Of a stretch of DNA of 64,000 bases, positions 17,645 to 26,250 are shown one piece after another. The notes below the pieces were generated by a model. The model saw only the letters and a program-made list of their open reading frames with translations, had not been told where the DNA came from and searched no databases. Source of the DNA: Methylotenera_A sp044222005 (GTDB lineage Bacteria > Pseudomonadota > Gammaproteobacteria > Burkholderiales > Methylophilaceae); contig JBGANY010000008.1 of assembly GCA_044222005.1 (NCBI GenBank), positions 1-64,000 of the forward strand, written 5' to 3'. The translations under genes were made by a program, and so were the position numbers. Within the stretch, counting starts at the first letter, position 1, and each line of letters begins with the position of its first letter.

Positions 17645-20600
17645 CTACTGCTCGAAATCCTCGCCTGTCAGTTCTCGCCAAATCACGCGGTGATTTGTAA
17701 AGCCAGATTCCGAACCTCCAGTAAACTTAGGCTGCTCCGGCGGGAATGTTGGCGTCGGGTTATCCGCAGTTACGATATTAACCACAGGTTTGCCTTTAAC
17801 ATACAACACGTTGATACCCACAATTGGCGCATTGGTTTTGCTTGCAACTACATTGCCGGCTACAGAGGCGCCCGTTTTATAGTCCAGGAAGTTGAGCCAG
17901 CCGTAACCACCAGGAGAACAAACGGTGTTGGAAGGCACGGTAGTCGGCAACAGTAAAGTACCAAACACTAACTGCGCCGGCACATTCTGACGCTCACCGC
18001 TATCCGGGAAGTCAATATACCATCCTCTGCCGGTAGTAAAGCTTACCGAATTAGCAGGTTGCTGAATACTTCTAGTTGAAGTTCCTGTGTCATTTACCAA
18101 CACTTGTTTTACCATTAATGAGCTGCTGCGTGGATTATCCAATGTAACAGGTGTTGCAGAAGCATCGTCACTGATGGCGTAAATAGTCTGTTGCTGCGTA
18201 TCCGTCAAATCGCTCGTACCCAGATACCTGCCTGTACCCACATAAACAACACGCTTACCATTAACCTCTGCCAACTCAGGGCGCACGGTAATTGGTTGTG
18301 TGTTTCCGCCAGGGTCTTTAAGCACTGCAACCTTGAATGGATTGGTTGCTGATTGCGAACTATTGATATCAAAACGCCACAGATTACCTAACAGATCGCC
18401 ACCATACACAAACTCTGCCGTGTTGTTAATGATCGCATCCGGCACATAAGTATTGATCTTGGCCAGTCCGCTAGGGGTTGTTGAATCGCCCACACCTGTG
18501 CCATATTTGCTAATGATTGCACCAGTGCCCGCATTCAGTACGTACAGGAAGCCTTTACCGCTGTTGGGAGGAATGCCTGTTATATTATTATTACCAGAGG
18601 TCAGTAAGACTACCCAGGTGCCATCGGCTTTTTTGGTCACAATCGGGTTACCGTAAGAATAACCGATATCACTATCATCTGCAGTATCAAACTCCCACAG
18701 CAGTACCGGTGAATTCGGATTGGTAATATCCAATGCAAAGTAACCTTTGCCACCGCCATTCAGGCCTGCTACCAGGATTGTTTTCCAGACGGCAGTGCTT
18801 GCTGAGGTGCAGCCTGCAGTACACACATCGTTCACTACAATGTCACCATTTACATAATAGGAGTGAGAGATACTGTAGTTAGTATCCGCAAGCTTCCACA
18901 TATTATCCAGCACCATGGTGGGCACATAAGCCCAGCGCTCTGTACCATCCACCGCATTGATCGCATGCAACATGCCGTCGTTAGCGCCAATATATACCGT
19001 ACCCGCGCGGGTTGCATGTGTCGCTTTGAATGAACCCAGTGTAGTAGCGGTACCGTAACCCGGGTCGCTGAAATTGGCCTTTGGTGCCCCTACATATACA
19101 GGGGTAGAGTCCACCAAGTCCCCCAAAACAGCCTCACGGAAGCGATACAATCTGTTGTCGGTAGCCGTAGTTGGCGGTGCATTACTTGCCCGGTCTTCAA
19201 AGCCGGTATTGCCACGCAGGTAGCTCACCAAGCTGGTACTGTTCGCCAGTGCTTGCTGTGCAGTGGTTAGGCTGCTCCACTGACTTAATTTTGTTGCTAA
19301 AAAGGCATTATCAAAGTTTGCACTTTTACCAACTACAGACAAATTGCTACTTGTAAAGCTGCCCAATGTGCCATTTACATTCATGAAAATGGTGCGTGTA
19401 TCTGTAGTGTCGCTCACCAAACTTTGCAAAGTACCGGTGCACGATGTAGCAATTTCTGTCTTGCAATCCGTGCCATCCAATATGCTTGGTGCAGCACAGG
19501 TAGCAGTTGTCGCACCCGGGGTAACGCACTGGTAAGTCGTGCTGTTGCCGTTTGCTGCAGTTCCAGGAATTGTCACAATACTGCTAGGCGCGGCGCAAGT
19601 ATCTGCCACCACGCTCTCCAGGCACCAGGTTGCGTCTTCGCTCACTTTGCCCGTATTGGTATTTACCGTTCTCGCTTCCAGGTTGCCTATCCACTTAACG
19701 CTGGTATAACTGGCCACATAAGTAAAGTTGTCACCTGAAACCGGGTTGAGCGTACTGGTTGCCGCTGCCGCACCCGCGCCCGTTTTTGCTTTAATAGAGC
19801 TCAACGCCTCGCTTAAAGATGACGCCAGTTGCTTGGGGTCTTTCGCGCTAAAGTAGGTACCTTGCCCGTTCACTGCAGCATGCCATAAGTCATCCACCGC
19901 AGTTTGTGTATCTGCAGCCGGCACCGGCCAATTGCGCGTGCCTTGTTTAATCTCGTAAAAATCACCTTCCTCAGCTGTTTTATAGTCCGAGGTGTAAGTG
20001 AGTGTAGCATCCACACCCAAGCCTAAAGTAAAGGTTGTCATGTGCTGCTTGTTATTGTTATCTGTAGAAGTCACAAATACATTGTTGTCGCAAACATCAC
20101 CCGTAGTGCCATTCGGCCTTGTGCTACCGGTACAATTGGCCAGTGCAGAGGTTCTTAAATCCGTGTCGTAATAATACTTTGCCACATCTGCCAGGGTATT
20201 GGATGTAGCCGTAGGGCCTTCGTACATCGGCCTTGGTGTTGTGCCTCCATCATAGTTGCCCATGGTAGTGCTGCCATTTATCTCAACACCGTTACCGGTA
20301 TTCCAATAACCATCGGTCGTGAGCAGGGCAAAGTTCTGCTGGCAAGAGTACTGCACAGGGTCTGAGCTGCCTACCGGCGTTTTGCCCGCGAATATGCGGC
20401 CTGTTGTTGATAATGCCTGTCTTAACGGAGTGCTGCTTCCGGGAACAGCTGCAACCAGGCTGGCATACCAGCTGTTTTTCTGCGTGCCGTCAAATCTGGC
20501 AATGGGTAAATAATTTACGCCTGAAGACGGATTGTTAATCGTAATAAAACCGACACGGAAGCGCGTATCAATGGATTTAAACGCATGGCTGGTGGAGGTT

Positions 20601-22513
20601 TTCATCATCTGCATACGGGTGCGGTAGTAACTGTACCAGTTAGCAAAGTTGGTCATTTCCTCATCATAGGTACATGTCGTGCCTGCACAATCCGTTCTGC
20701 TGGCAGCTTTAGGGTAACTTAGCGTGGTCGGCTCGATATCCACCCGATTAAACGTGTTTACCGCAGGTGTACCGCCATTGAACTGGGTAATCGTAGTGGG
20801 TATGGTGTAAGTTTTAGCCGATACGCCGTTTACACCGCCGGAAACTGCAGATGTATTGTAAGTCAGGTTGTTAGCTGAAGCGGGATTTATGGTAAAGCTC
20901 CCGTGCGTGCCGGTACCCACATTTACTGCAGTGATGGTAATCACGTTTGTAGTACAAGGTACTCCAGCGCCAGAGGTTCCACTACCGCAAGTTGCCGTGT
21001 AGTCTTGTGGTGCAGAAACAGTACTATTGATGTTGTCTTTTATAATTCTCGCCATCACTAACCTATTTGCAGCAGAGTCCGCACTGCTGCCCGTGGTATA
21101 GCTAATAGCGCCATTAGTAATATTTGTTGTATTGCTTGGCGAGCCAATTGCTATGGCTGGCATAGTAAGTGTTACGTTACAGGTTGAGTTATTCGAAGGA
21201 TTACATCTGGTTGCAGCTGGAGTAGTCGCGCCGGGCTGTTTACCTGCACGCGTAATAGTAATGCTGCCAACCGCTTGAGTACCGGCAATCGCTGCCCTCG
21301 TCACCGAGCTGGCCGCTACGTCGATTGTTCCCATAAACGCGCCTACCCCTACACGGGAAATCGTCACCTCATCGCCTGAAGCCGTTGCTGTAAAATCATC
21401 ACCAGCGCCTGGTACATAGCTATTAATAGCACTGGCAATATTGGCAGCCAGCGTATTGCGATTACCACTGACGGTAGTATCAGTAATGTTTAAATTGCTA
21501 GGTATGGGTGTGGGAATAATACGAACCCCATCTACCGTAATATCTGTAATATTCATGGCCGAAGGTGCTGAGCAGACCGGTTGACCAGAGCCCCCGCAGC
21601 CAGATGTATCTGCATTAATCTTGATCTTGCCTGTAGAAAGTGTACCGGTATAGATACCCGACCATTTCGCGTAAGTATAACTCGTCGTTTCATTGTATTT
21701 TGCCTGGCACGTTGTACGTGCAGAAGAGTTGCACCAGCGCAACTTGGCAGGAAAAGTATAGCCCGTAGTAGACACGGTTGAAACGATACAATTCGTTAAG
21801 TTTTTATCGGTACAGTATTCACCCGCTGCCACGGTGTAGTAATAAGGATGGCCAAGCAAGGTACGCGACGTGTTAAACGTAGTCGTAGGATATATATATT
21901 GGCTATTTTGCTTGCACACCAGCGGATTAGTTAAATCCGCTGAACCTGAGTAACTGGAGCTACACCAAACCCGGTCTGGATAACCCACGGTTCTGGCCAA
22001 ATTTGGCACCAGGCTGATTTTATTCGAGCTGATATTATTGCCTAGCTGGTCTGTTTTTTGAATGCCGTACGCATCCACATCCACCTGCGTCCAATCAGAA
22101 GTGTTGGCTCTGGTCATGGATGTTTTTTCTGCACCAAGCGAATCCAGACGAGGGGTATAGGTAATAGCCGGGTTGTAGTATATCGAGTTGAACTCATTGG
22201 TGTTGTAGGGTGGGTCACCAAACGCACAAGTATTACTAAATGTGCCTGAAGTGCTTTTACACTTATTACTATCGTTCACATAATCCGGCATGTAATCCCA
22301 GCCCATACTGCCTGAGTTATCCAGAATATACATCAGGTTTGGCAGTACGTCCCCGGTGGTGGCACTCACCAGTGGTGCAGTACCCAAATCCGTCGCACTA
22401 GATGCGCTTTCAGAAAAGGTGAGTGATGCTATACCCACTATCAGCAGACTAGACATCTGTATAAGCTTGTTTTTAAATTTTGTTTGGATGCTGGCTTTAG
22501 TTGTGGATGTCAT
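17645..22513 (-). CDS. pilY1: Type IV pilus tip adhesin/assembly factor PilY1
   Basis: PilY1/PilC proteins sit at the pilus tip, prime pilus assembly with minor pilins and mediate adhesion and surface sensing. The 1622 residues comprise a signal peptide (about 1-40), a von Willebrand A-like region with the metal site DNSGS at 65-69, and the C-terminal beta-propeller (roughly 1000-1500) with AVLGDLVDSTPVYVG, GANDGMLHAINAVDG and YGGDLLGNLWRFD. The vWA region is interrupted at about 290-600 by a Thr/Ser/Asn-rich insert with two related beta-rich units (about 319-400 and 460-545). The usual calcium loop in front of the YGGDL motif is degenerate (residues 1359-1367). It is the last gene of the minor-pilin operon. 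Confidence 0.94.
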   Translation of the reverse strand: MTSTTKASIQTKFKNKLIQMSSLLIVGIASLTFSESASSATDLGTAPLVSATTGDVLPNLMYILDNSGSMGWDYMPDYVNDSNKCKSTSGTFSNTCAFGDPPYNTNEFNSIYYNPAITYTPRLDSLGAEKTSMTRANTSDWTQVDVDAYGIQKTDQLGNNISSNKISLVPNLARTVGYPDRVWCSSSYSGSADLTNPLVCKQNSQYIYPTTTFNTSRTLLGHPYYYTVAAGEYCTDKNLTNCIVSTVSTTGYTFPAKLRWCNSSARTTCQAKYNETTSYTYAKWSGIYTGTLSTGKIKINADTSGCGGSGQPVCSAPSAMNITDITVDGVRIIPTPIPSNLNITDTTVSGNRNTLAANIASAINSYVPGAGDDFTATASGDEVTISRVGVGAFMGTIDVAASSVTRAAIAGTQAVGSITITRAGKQPGATTPAATRCNPSNNSTCNVTLTMPAIAIGSPSNTTNITNGAISYTTGSSADSAANRLVMARIIKDNINSTVSAPQDYTATCGSGTSGAGVPCTTNVITITAVNVGTGTHGSFTINPASANNLTYNTSAVSGGVNGVSAKTYTIPTTITQFNGGTPAVNTFNRVDIEPTTLSYPKAASRTDCAGTTCTYDEEMTNFANWYSYYRTRMQMMKTSTSHAFKSIDTRFRVGFITINNPSSGVNYLPIARFDGTQKNSWYASLVAAVPGSSTPLRQALSTTGRIFAGKTPVGSSDPVQYSCQQNFALLTTDGYWNTGNGVEINGSTTMGNYDGGTTPRPMYEGPTATSNTLADVAKYYYDTDLRTSALANCTGSTRPNGTTGDVCDNNVFVTSTDNNNKQHMTTFTLGLGVDATLTYTSDYKTAEEGDFYEIKQGTRNWPVPAADTQTAVDDLWHAAVNGQGTYFSAKDPKQLASSLSEALSSIKAKTGAGAAAATSTLNPVSGDNFTYVASYTSVKWIGNLEARTVNTNTGKVSEDATWCLESVVADTCAAPSSIVTIPGTAANGNSTTYQCVTPGATTATCAAPSILDGTDCKTEIATSCTGTLQSLVSDTTDTRTIFMNVNGTLGSFTSSNLSVVGKSANFDNAFLATKLSQWSSLTTAQQALANSTSLVSYLRGNTGFEDRASNAPPTTATDNRLYRFREAVLGDLVDSTPVYVGAPKANFSDPGYGTATTLGSFKATHATRAGTVYIGANDGMLHAINAVDGTERWAYVPTMVLDNMWKLADTNYSISHSYYVNGDIVVNDVCTAGCTSASTAVWKTILVAGLNGGGKGYFALDITNPNSPVLLWEFDTADDSDIGYSYGNPIVTKKADGTWVVLLTSGNNNITGIPPNSGKGFLYVLNAGTGAIISKYGTGVGDSTTPSGLAKINTYVPDAIINNTAEFVYGGDLLGNLWRFDINSSQSATNPFKVAVLKDPGGNTQPITVRPELAEVNGKRVVYVGTGRYLGTSDLTDTQQQTIYAISDDASATPVTLDNPRSSSLMVKQVLVNDTGTSTRSIQQPANSVSFTTGRGWYIDFPDSGERQNVPAQLVFGTLLLPTTVPSNTVCSPGGYGWLNFLDYKTGASVAGNVVASKTNAPIVGINVLYVKGKPVVNIVTADNPTPTFPPEQPKFTGGSESGFTNHRVIWRELTGEDFEQ

Positions 22514-22559
22514 TTTGAGACCCCTTAAAAAATCTGGTAAAAAATATCGATCAATAAAA

Positions 22560-23183
22560 TTAATAAATAAAAGCCTGTATATAGCTAAAGGTGTTTTTAG
22601 GCCCCGCTACACGCGCTGTGACGCGATACACCACCGCGTCCGAGCCGCCTGTGGCAGCATCGTAACCGCCGCCGCCGGCACCGCCGCCCTCGCTCTTGCC
22701 ACCTTTGGAGCTGGCTGCCGCATTCCCCGTACCCACCAGACATTTATCACGATCTACCGCGCCAGCTGTACGGCACATGCGTTGAACGATATAGCGGGTT
22801 TCGTTTCCGCTTAAGTCATATAAATCTTTAGTGACTGCAAAGGAATTGCCATTCCCCCATGTGCTGGAGCTGGTGAGCGAGATGCCGTCATTGAAACTGG
22901 CAAAATATCCGGCTGAATCAGCGCCCAGGCTGGCTGCGTTATCAGTAATGTACTGGTAGGCATTTGCAACGCCTGTTTCAGCCGACATAATGGCCGATTG
23001 CTTGAACGCCAGATTACCCGCCACCAATACGCCGCTATCTACCGAGCGAACCAAAGCGGCAGCCGCCAGCGACATTGCCACCAGCGCAATCAAGGCGATA
23101 AATAGCACCAGGCCTTGTTGGCGCCTAGCCATGCCGTAGCGATTAAGGCCATCTCTTATATGCATATCAAGTCTGTTCATCAT
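22560..23183 (-). CDS. pilX: Minor pilin PilX
   Basis: PilX is a minor pilin of the priming complex at the pilus tip. The ATG at 23183 gives 207 residues; a TTG six codons earlier is less likely. A basic leader ending in RRQQG precedes the hydrophobic helix LVLFIALIALVAMSLAAAAL, the PilX N-terminal signature; the family normally lacks the Glu at position 5 of the mature pilin, as here. The C-terminal domain has a Gly/Ser-rich stretch (GGKSEGGGAGGGG). It lies 46 bases before pilY1 and 30 bases after pilW. Confidence 0.9.
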   Translation of the reverse strand: MMNRLDMHIRDGLNRYGMARRQQGLVLFIALIALVAMSLAAAALVRSVDSGVLVAGNLAFKQSAIMSAETGVANAYQYITDNAASLGADSAGYFASFNDGISLTSSSTWGNGNSFAVTKDLYDLSGNETRYIVQRMCRTAGAVDRDKCLVGTGNAAASSKGGKSEGGGAGGGGYDAATGGSDAVVYRVTARVAGPKNTFSYIQAFIY

Positions 23184-23212
23184 AAAATCACCGTCTTTCA
23201 ACTCTTTAACTC

Positions 23213-24469
23213 TTATAGCTGCGGACTGGCAGCCAGCACGTTTCTAAGCGGCACAATCACTTCATAAACTCTATAGCGATAGCGGTTCCAATCCGCGCCC
23301 AGACTGGCGGCCAGATCCACATCGCCACCAAATGCACACACTTTGGCTGGTCCGGTTGCCGCGCCCGAGCAAGCCTGGCTTACCACAGTTCTTTCCAATA
23401 GATTGTTTCTTGCCACCAACGCGATGCGCACGGCTTTGATACGGTTGCGGTCAGCGACTGACGGCGCCGCCCAAGTACCGCCAGTAGCATCAAACCAGCC
23501 ACTATTGGGGATCATAGGATTCACAACTTCACTATTTGCGGTGGCTGAAACGCCGTATTGCGCCTGCAGGCTGACGATATCGCTGATAACGTTTGCGCCA
23601 TCTTTTTGCAATTGGTTGGCATCGGCACCGGTACCAACGCCAAATACTATTTGCCTGAGCTGGCCCAGGCAGGCAAGCCGGTTATTTAACCCCATGCCCG
23701 CATTGGAAAGCACGTTTATGGCATTGGTTGCGCCATCAAGCTGTGCATTGGTAGAAGTGACTTTTGTCGCCATGCAGGTGGTGTCACCTGTATTTGAGTT
23801 TCTGGTCACCAGCACTACATCGCCGGCACGGCAACCCAGGTTGTTTTCAACGCCGACGTAGTTGCTGCCGCTGGTGGTAACAACCCTTGTCTGCATTGCG
23901 CCGCGTGTAGTGGTGCCATAGCGGATGGCAATGGTGTCGCTGCCGGTTCCATTGGTGACGCCATCAGTAATTACCACAGGGGTAATTACGTCGATTGTGA
24001 CGTCAGGCGTGGCCGGGTTGTTATCTGCATCCACGCTCAAGGTGGGCGCAGGGTTACACTTTAGTGCAGAATAAACCTCGCCGGATGCTACGGTTGCACT
24101 ATCTGCCGCAATTTTAGTGTTGTAAGCAGATAAAGCTGTCGCATATTCTGCATCGATATCTGCTTGCGTTTTACCTGTGTAATTTTGAAAGGTTAACTGA
24201 TCGGGCCGTACCGTGATTTGCGGCATGGTACCGCTGATAACCGGGATGCCATAACCGGCAAACTGCAATTCGCGCTGCAGCATGTAAAGCCCGATGCTGC
24301 CGTTGGTTTGTGCGTCCGCGATGCCGGTAGTGCTGCGCTTGTTGCCTTCAAAAGCAGAGAATGTTTGCATAATCACCAATGTGGCAATCAGGCCGATCAC
24401 CAGCCCGACCATCAGCTCGACAATGGTGAAGCCCGATTGATAACGTAGTGTTTGAGTATTCATTTTCAT
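23213..24469 (-). CDS. pilW: Minor pilin PilW
   Basis: PilW is a minor pilin of type IV pilus assembly. The 418 residues start with a short leader and a prepilin peptidase site, SG before FTIVELMVGLVIG, with Glu at mature position 5. A long globular domain with several cysteines follows, and the C-terminal YEVIVPLRN motif is typical of PilW. Alternative starts (Met1 or Met3) differ by two residues. It sits between pilV and pilX with very short gaps. Confidence 0.91.
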   Translation of the reverse strand: MKMNTQTLRYQSGFTIVELMVGLVIGLIATLVIMQTFSAFEGNKRSTTGIADAQTNGSIGLYMLQRELQFAGYGIPVISGTMPQITVRPDQLTFQNYTGKTQADIDAEYATALSAYNTKIAADSATVASGEVYSALKCNPAPTLSVDADNNPATPDVTIDVITPVVITDGVTNGTGSDTIAIRYGTTTRGAMQTRVVTTSGSNYVGVENNLGCRAGDVVLVTRNSNTGDTTCMATKVTSTNAQLDGATNAINVLSNAGMGLNNRLACLGQLRQIVFGVGTGADANQLQKDGANVISDIVSLQAQYGVSATANSEVVNPMIPNSGWFDATGGTWAAPSVADRNRIKAVRIALVARNNLLERTVVSQACSGAATGPAKVCAFGGDVDLAASLGADWNRYRYRVYEVIVPLRNVLAASPQL

Positions 24470-24471
24470 CG

Positions 24472-24873
24472 TTATCTCGCCGTAAAGATTGTGGTCACTG
24501 CTTCGTATCTATGTTGCGCTTCACCAGGCACTTGCCAGTTCACCACAAACTGCAAGCGGCTGGCGCTGAGCGGCGTAATGGCTAGGGTGCCTCCCGGCAA
24601 AGATGAAACTGGTTCAATTCTGCTGCCTAACGCAAGTGGGTTCGCCAGCATTGCGCCGATACGCTGCTGCACAATGTAGCTCGCCTCAGCACGATAGGTC
24701 GCATCGGCGGTATTTTTCATCATCGCGGCCTGCAGGCCGGAAATCGCCAATATGCCGAACGAAAAAATCAATACGGCAATCAAGGCTTCCAGCAACACAG
24801 CACCTTGCTGATGAAAGCCTGTTTGCCTGTGCATTTTCTGCATATTGGTTCTGGTGATAGATTTATTTTTCAT
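24472..24873 (-). CDS. pilV: Minor pilin PilV
   Basis: PilV is a minor type IV pilin. It is 133 residues, with a 23-residue leader ending in HQQG followed by AVLLEALIAVLIFSFGILAI, a prepilin cleavage site with Glu5 and the typical PilV helix. The LQAAMMKNTADATYRAEA segment matches the family. It is short for PilV but complete at both ends. It stands between fimT and pilW in the minor-pilin operon, with its stop only two bases from the pilW start. Confidence 0.9.
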   Translation of the reverse strand: MKNKSITRTNMQKMHRQTGFHQQGAVLLEALIAVLIFSFGILAISGLQAAMMKNTADATYRAEASYIVQQRIGAMLANPLALGSRIEPVSSLPGGTLAITPLSASRLQFVVNWQVPGEAQHRYEAVTTIFTAR

Positions 24874-24891
24874 GATGCTTTTCTCAAAAAA

Positions 24892-25413
24892 TTAACATCT
24901 ACGCGGGTCTGTGGTGCTGGCATTTGGGTCACACAAGCGCACATTTCCGCCTGCGCCTATGGTGATTCTTAAATTGCGGTCCGCATTTGCAACGGTTACA
25001 TCAACCTGAGTAAGCTGATTGGCCGCGGTGGTTGATTTAATCCCCAAATTAGTAAAAACGATATTTGTCGCACCGCCCGGTGTCGGCGTTATCGTCACTG
25101 CCGACGTATCGCCTTCCTGATTCGAACGTGCTTCTACAACCCCGCCAGTTAAATCGGGGCAAGTCGCTGCATTGACACACTGCACTGTCCACGCGGAATT
25201 AGCTCCCAGAGTAAATTGAACCGGAGTATTCCGCATGAGCGCCTCAGAACGCGCTTTTTGTATGCCGTTTTGTATCGATTCTGTCGCTGTACGAACTTTA
25301 GTGTTCTGTATCCAGGCGCGATAGCTGGGAAGCGCAAAGGTCAGCACGATGCCTAAAATAGCCACGGCAACCATTAACTCAATCAGGCCGAAGCCACTTG
25401 ATTTGGAAATCAT
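24892..25413 (-). CDS. fimT: Minor pilin FimT/GspH family
   Basis: FimT/FimU pseudopilins belong to the tip-priming complex; FimT of some species also binds DNA for natural uptake. The ATG at 25413 gives 173 residues; a GTG 18 bases upstream would overlap pilE. The leader MISKSSG precedes FGLIELMVAVAILGIVLTFA, a canonical prepilin site. The segment GIQKARSEALMRNTPVQF is the GspH/FimT signature. Disulfide-type cysteines occur in the C-terminal half. Confidence 0.91.
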   Translation of the reverse strand: MISKSSGFGLIELMVAVAILGIVLTFALPSYRAWIQNTKVRTATESIQNGIQKARSEALMRNTPVQFTLGANSAWTVQCVNAATCPDLTGGVVEARSNQEGDTSAVTITPTPGGATNIVFTNLGIKSTTAANQLTQVDVTVANADRNLRITIGAGGNVRLCDPNASTTDPRRC

Positions 25414-25424
25414 GTGTCTTGAAT

Positions 25425-25859
25425 TTAGCACACGCCGCCCTTTTTACGAATCCAGCAAGTTGCATTTGTAGCCCAGCCAGCCGCCGCTGCAGTGGTGGCT
25501 TTGGCATTGCTTTCATTTACAGTAAATGTGAAGCCGGCTGCGGTGGCTTTTCCGGTAGCAGTAATCGTGTAGGTCGTGGCAGCTACTGCGCATGAGAAAT
25601 TAAAGTTCTGGCCTGCATTGTCAGCTACACAAGGTTGCCCTGCCCCATCAGCACCTACATAAGTACGGTTATCTTGAAAGTATTGCTCCATTCTGATTCG
25701 CTTATCAGCAAGCCCTGATGCCGCCTCTGCCAAACTTGATCTAACCACATAGTCTCTGTAGCTTGGCACTACAATCGCCGCTAGAATACCGATAATCGCC
25801 ACGACAATCATCAGCTCGATGAGCGTAAACCCTTTTTGCATTACTTTTGATGTATTCAT
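25425..25859 (-). CDS. pilE: Type IV pilin PilE
   Basis: This pilin-like protein is 144 residues with a leader MNTSKVMQKG and the classical mature start FTLIELMIVVAIIGILAAIV. The ALA-type linker and a C-terminal disulfide loop, with cysteines near residues 138 and 144, resemble PilE minor pilins that head minor-pilin operons. It is the first gene of the pilE-fimT-pilV-pilW-pilX-pilY1 run. The promoter must lie in 25860-26050, which also holds a palindrome at 25921-25937. Confidence 0.93.
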   Translation of the reverse strand: MNTSKVMQKGFTLIELMIVVAIIGILAAIVVPSYRDYVVRSSLAEAASGLADKRIRMEQYFQDNRTYVGADGAGQPCVADNAGQNFNFSCAVAATTYTITATGKATAAGFTFTVNESNAKATTAAAAGWATNATCWIRKKGGVC

Positions 25860-25920
25860 TTTGTATACCCTTTTTCGGTTGATTGAATCATGCCAAAGCC
25901 TTGATGGCTATGTCCAGCAG

Positions 25921-25937
25921 TATCCGACAATCGGATA
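25921..25937. promoter_or_regulatory. Palindrome upstream of pilE, possible operator
   Basis: TATCCGA (25921-25927) and TCGGATA (25931-25937) form a perfect 7-base inverted repeat with a 3-base spacer. It lies about 62 bases upstream of the pilE start and about 115 bases before the divergent lptM. The size and symmetry suit a dimeric regulator, but no T-run follows, so it is not a terminator. The regulator is unknown. Confidence 0.4.
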
Positions 25938-26052
25938 ATTTGGCAGAATGAGCGGCAAATATAGCCATAAAATTTTTTAGCCTAATCAGCATTCCGCCTT
26001 ACTTGTCATTCAATGTTAAAATATCCCACTTAAGTTTTATTGCGAGATTGTG

Positions 26053-26238
26053 ATGCCTAAACTATTTTTTAGTGTTGTAACAGTGTGCTTATGCTGCACC
26101 GCTTTAACCGGCTGCGGCACCAAAGGGCCGTTGTATATCCCCGAGCAGCGCTACCCGCAAAAAGATAGCATGCAAGAAAAGCCTAAGACCGCGCCGCAAG
26201 CAAATTCTGACGCTACAGCCCCATCAATAGAATACTAA
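26053..26238 (+). CDS. lptM: LptM (YifL-like) small lipoprotein of LPS assembly
   Basis: LptM assists the LptDE translocon in LPS insertion, in E. coli by mimicking substrate and promoting correct LptD disulfides. The ATG at 26053 gives 61 residues. The lipoprotein signal ends in LTGC and is followed directly by GTKGPLYIPE, the conserved family hallmark. The remainder is hydrophilic and probably disordered. It stands 12 bases before lysA, the neighbour found in many proteobacteria. Confidence 0.92.
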   Translation: MPKLFFSVVTVCLCCTALTGCGTKGPLYIPEQRYPQKDSMQEKPKTAPQANSDATAPSIEY

Positions 26239-26250
26239 AGATAAATTACT

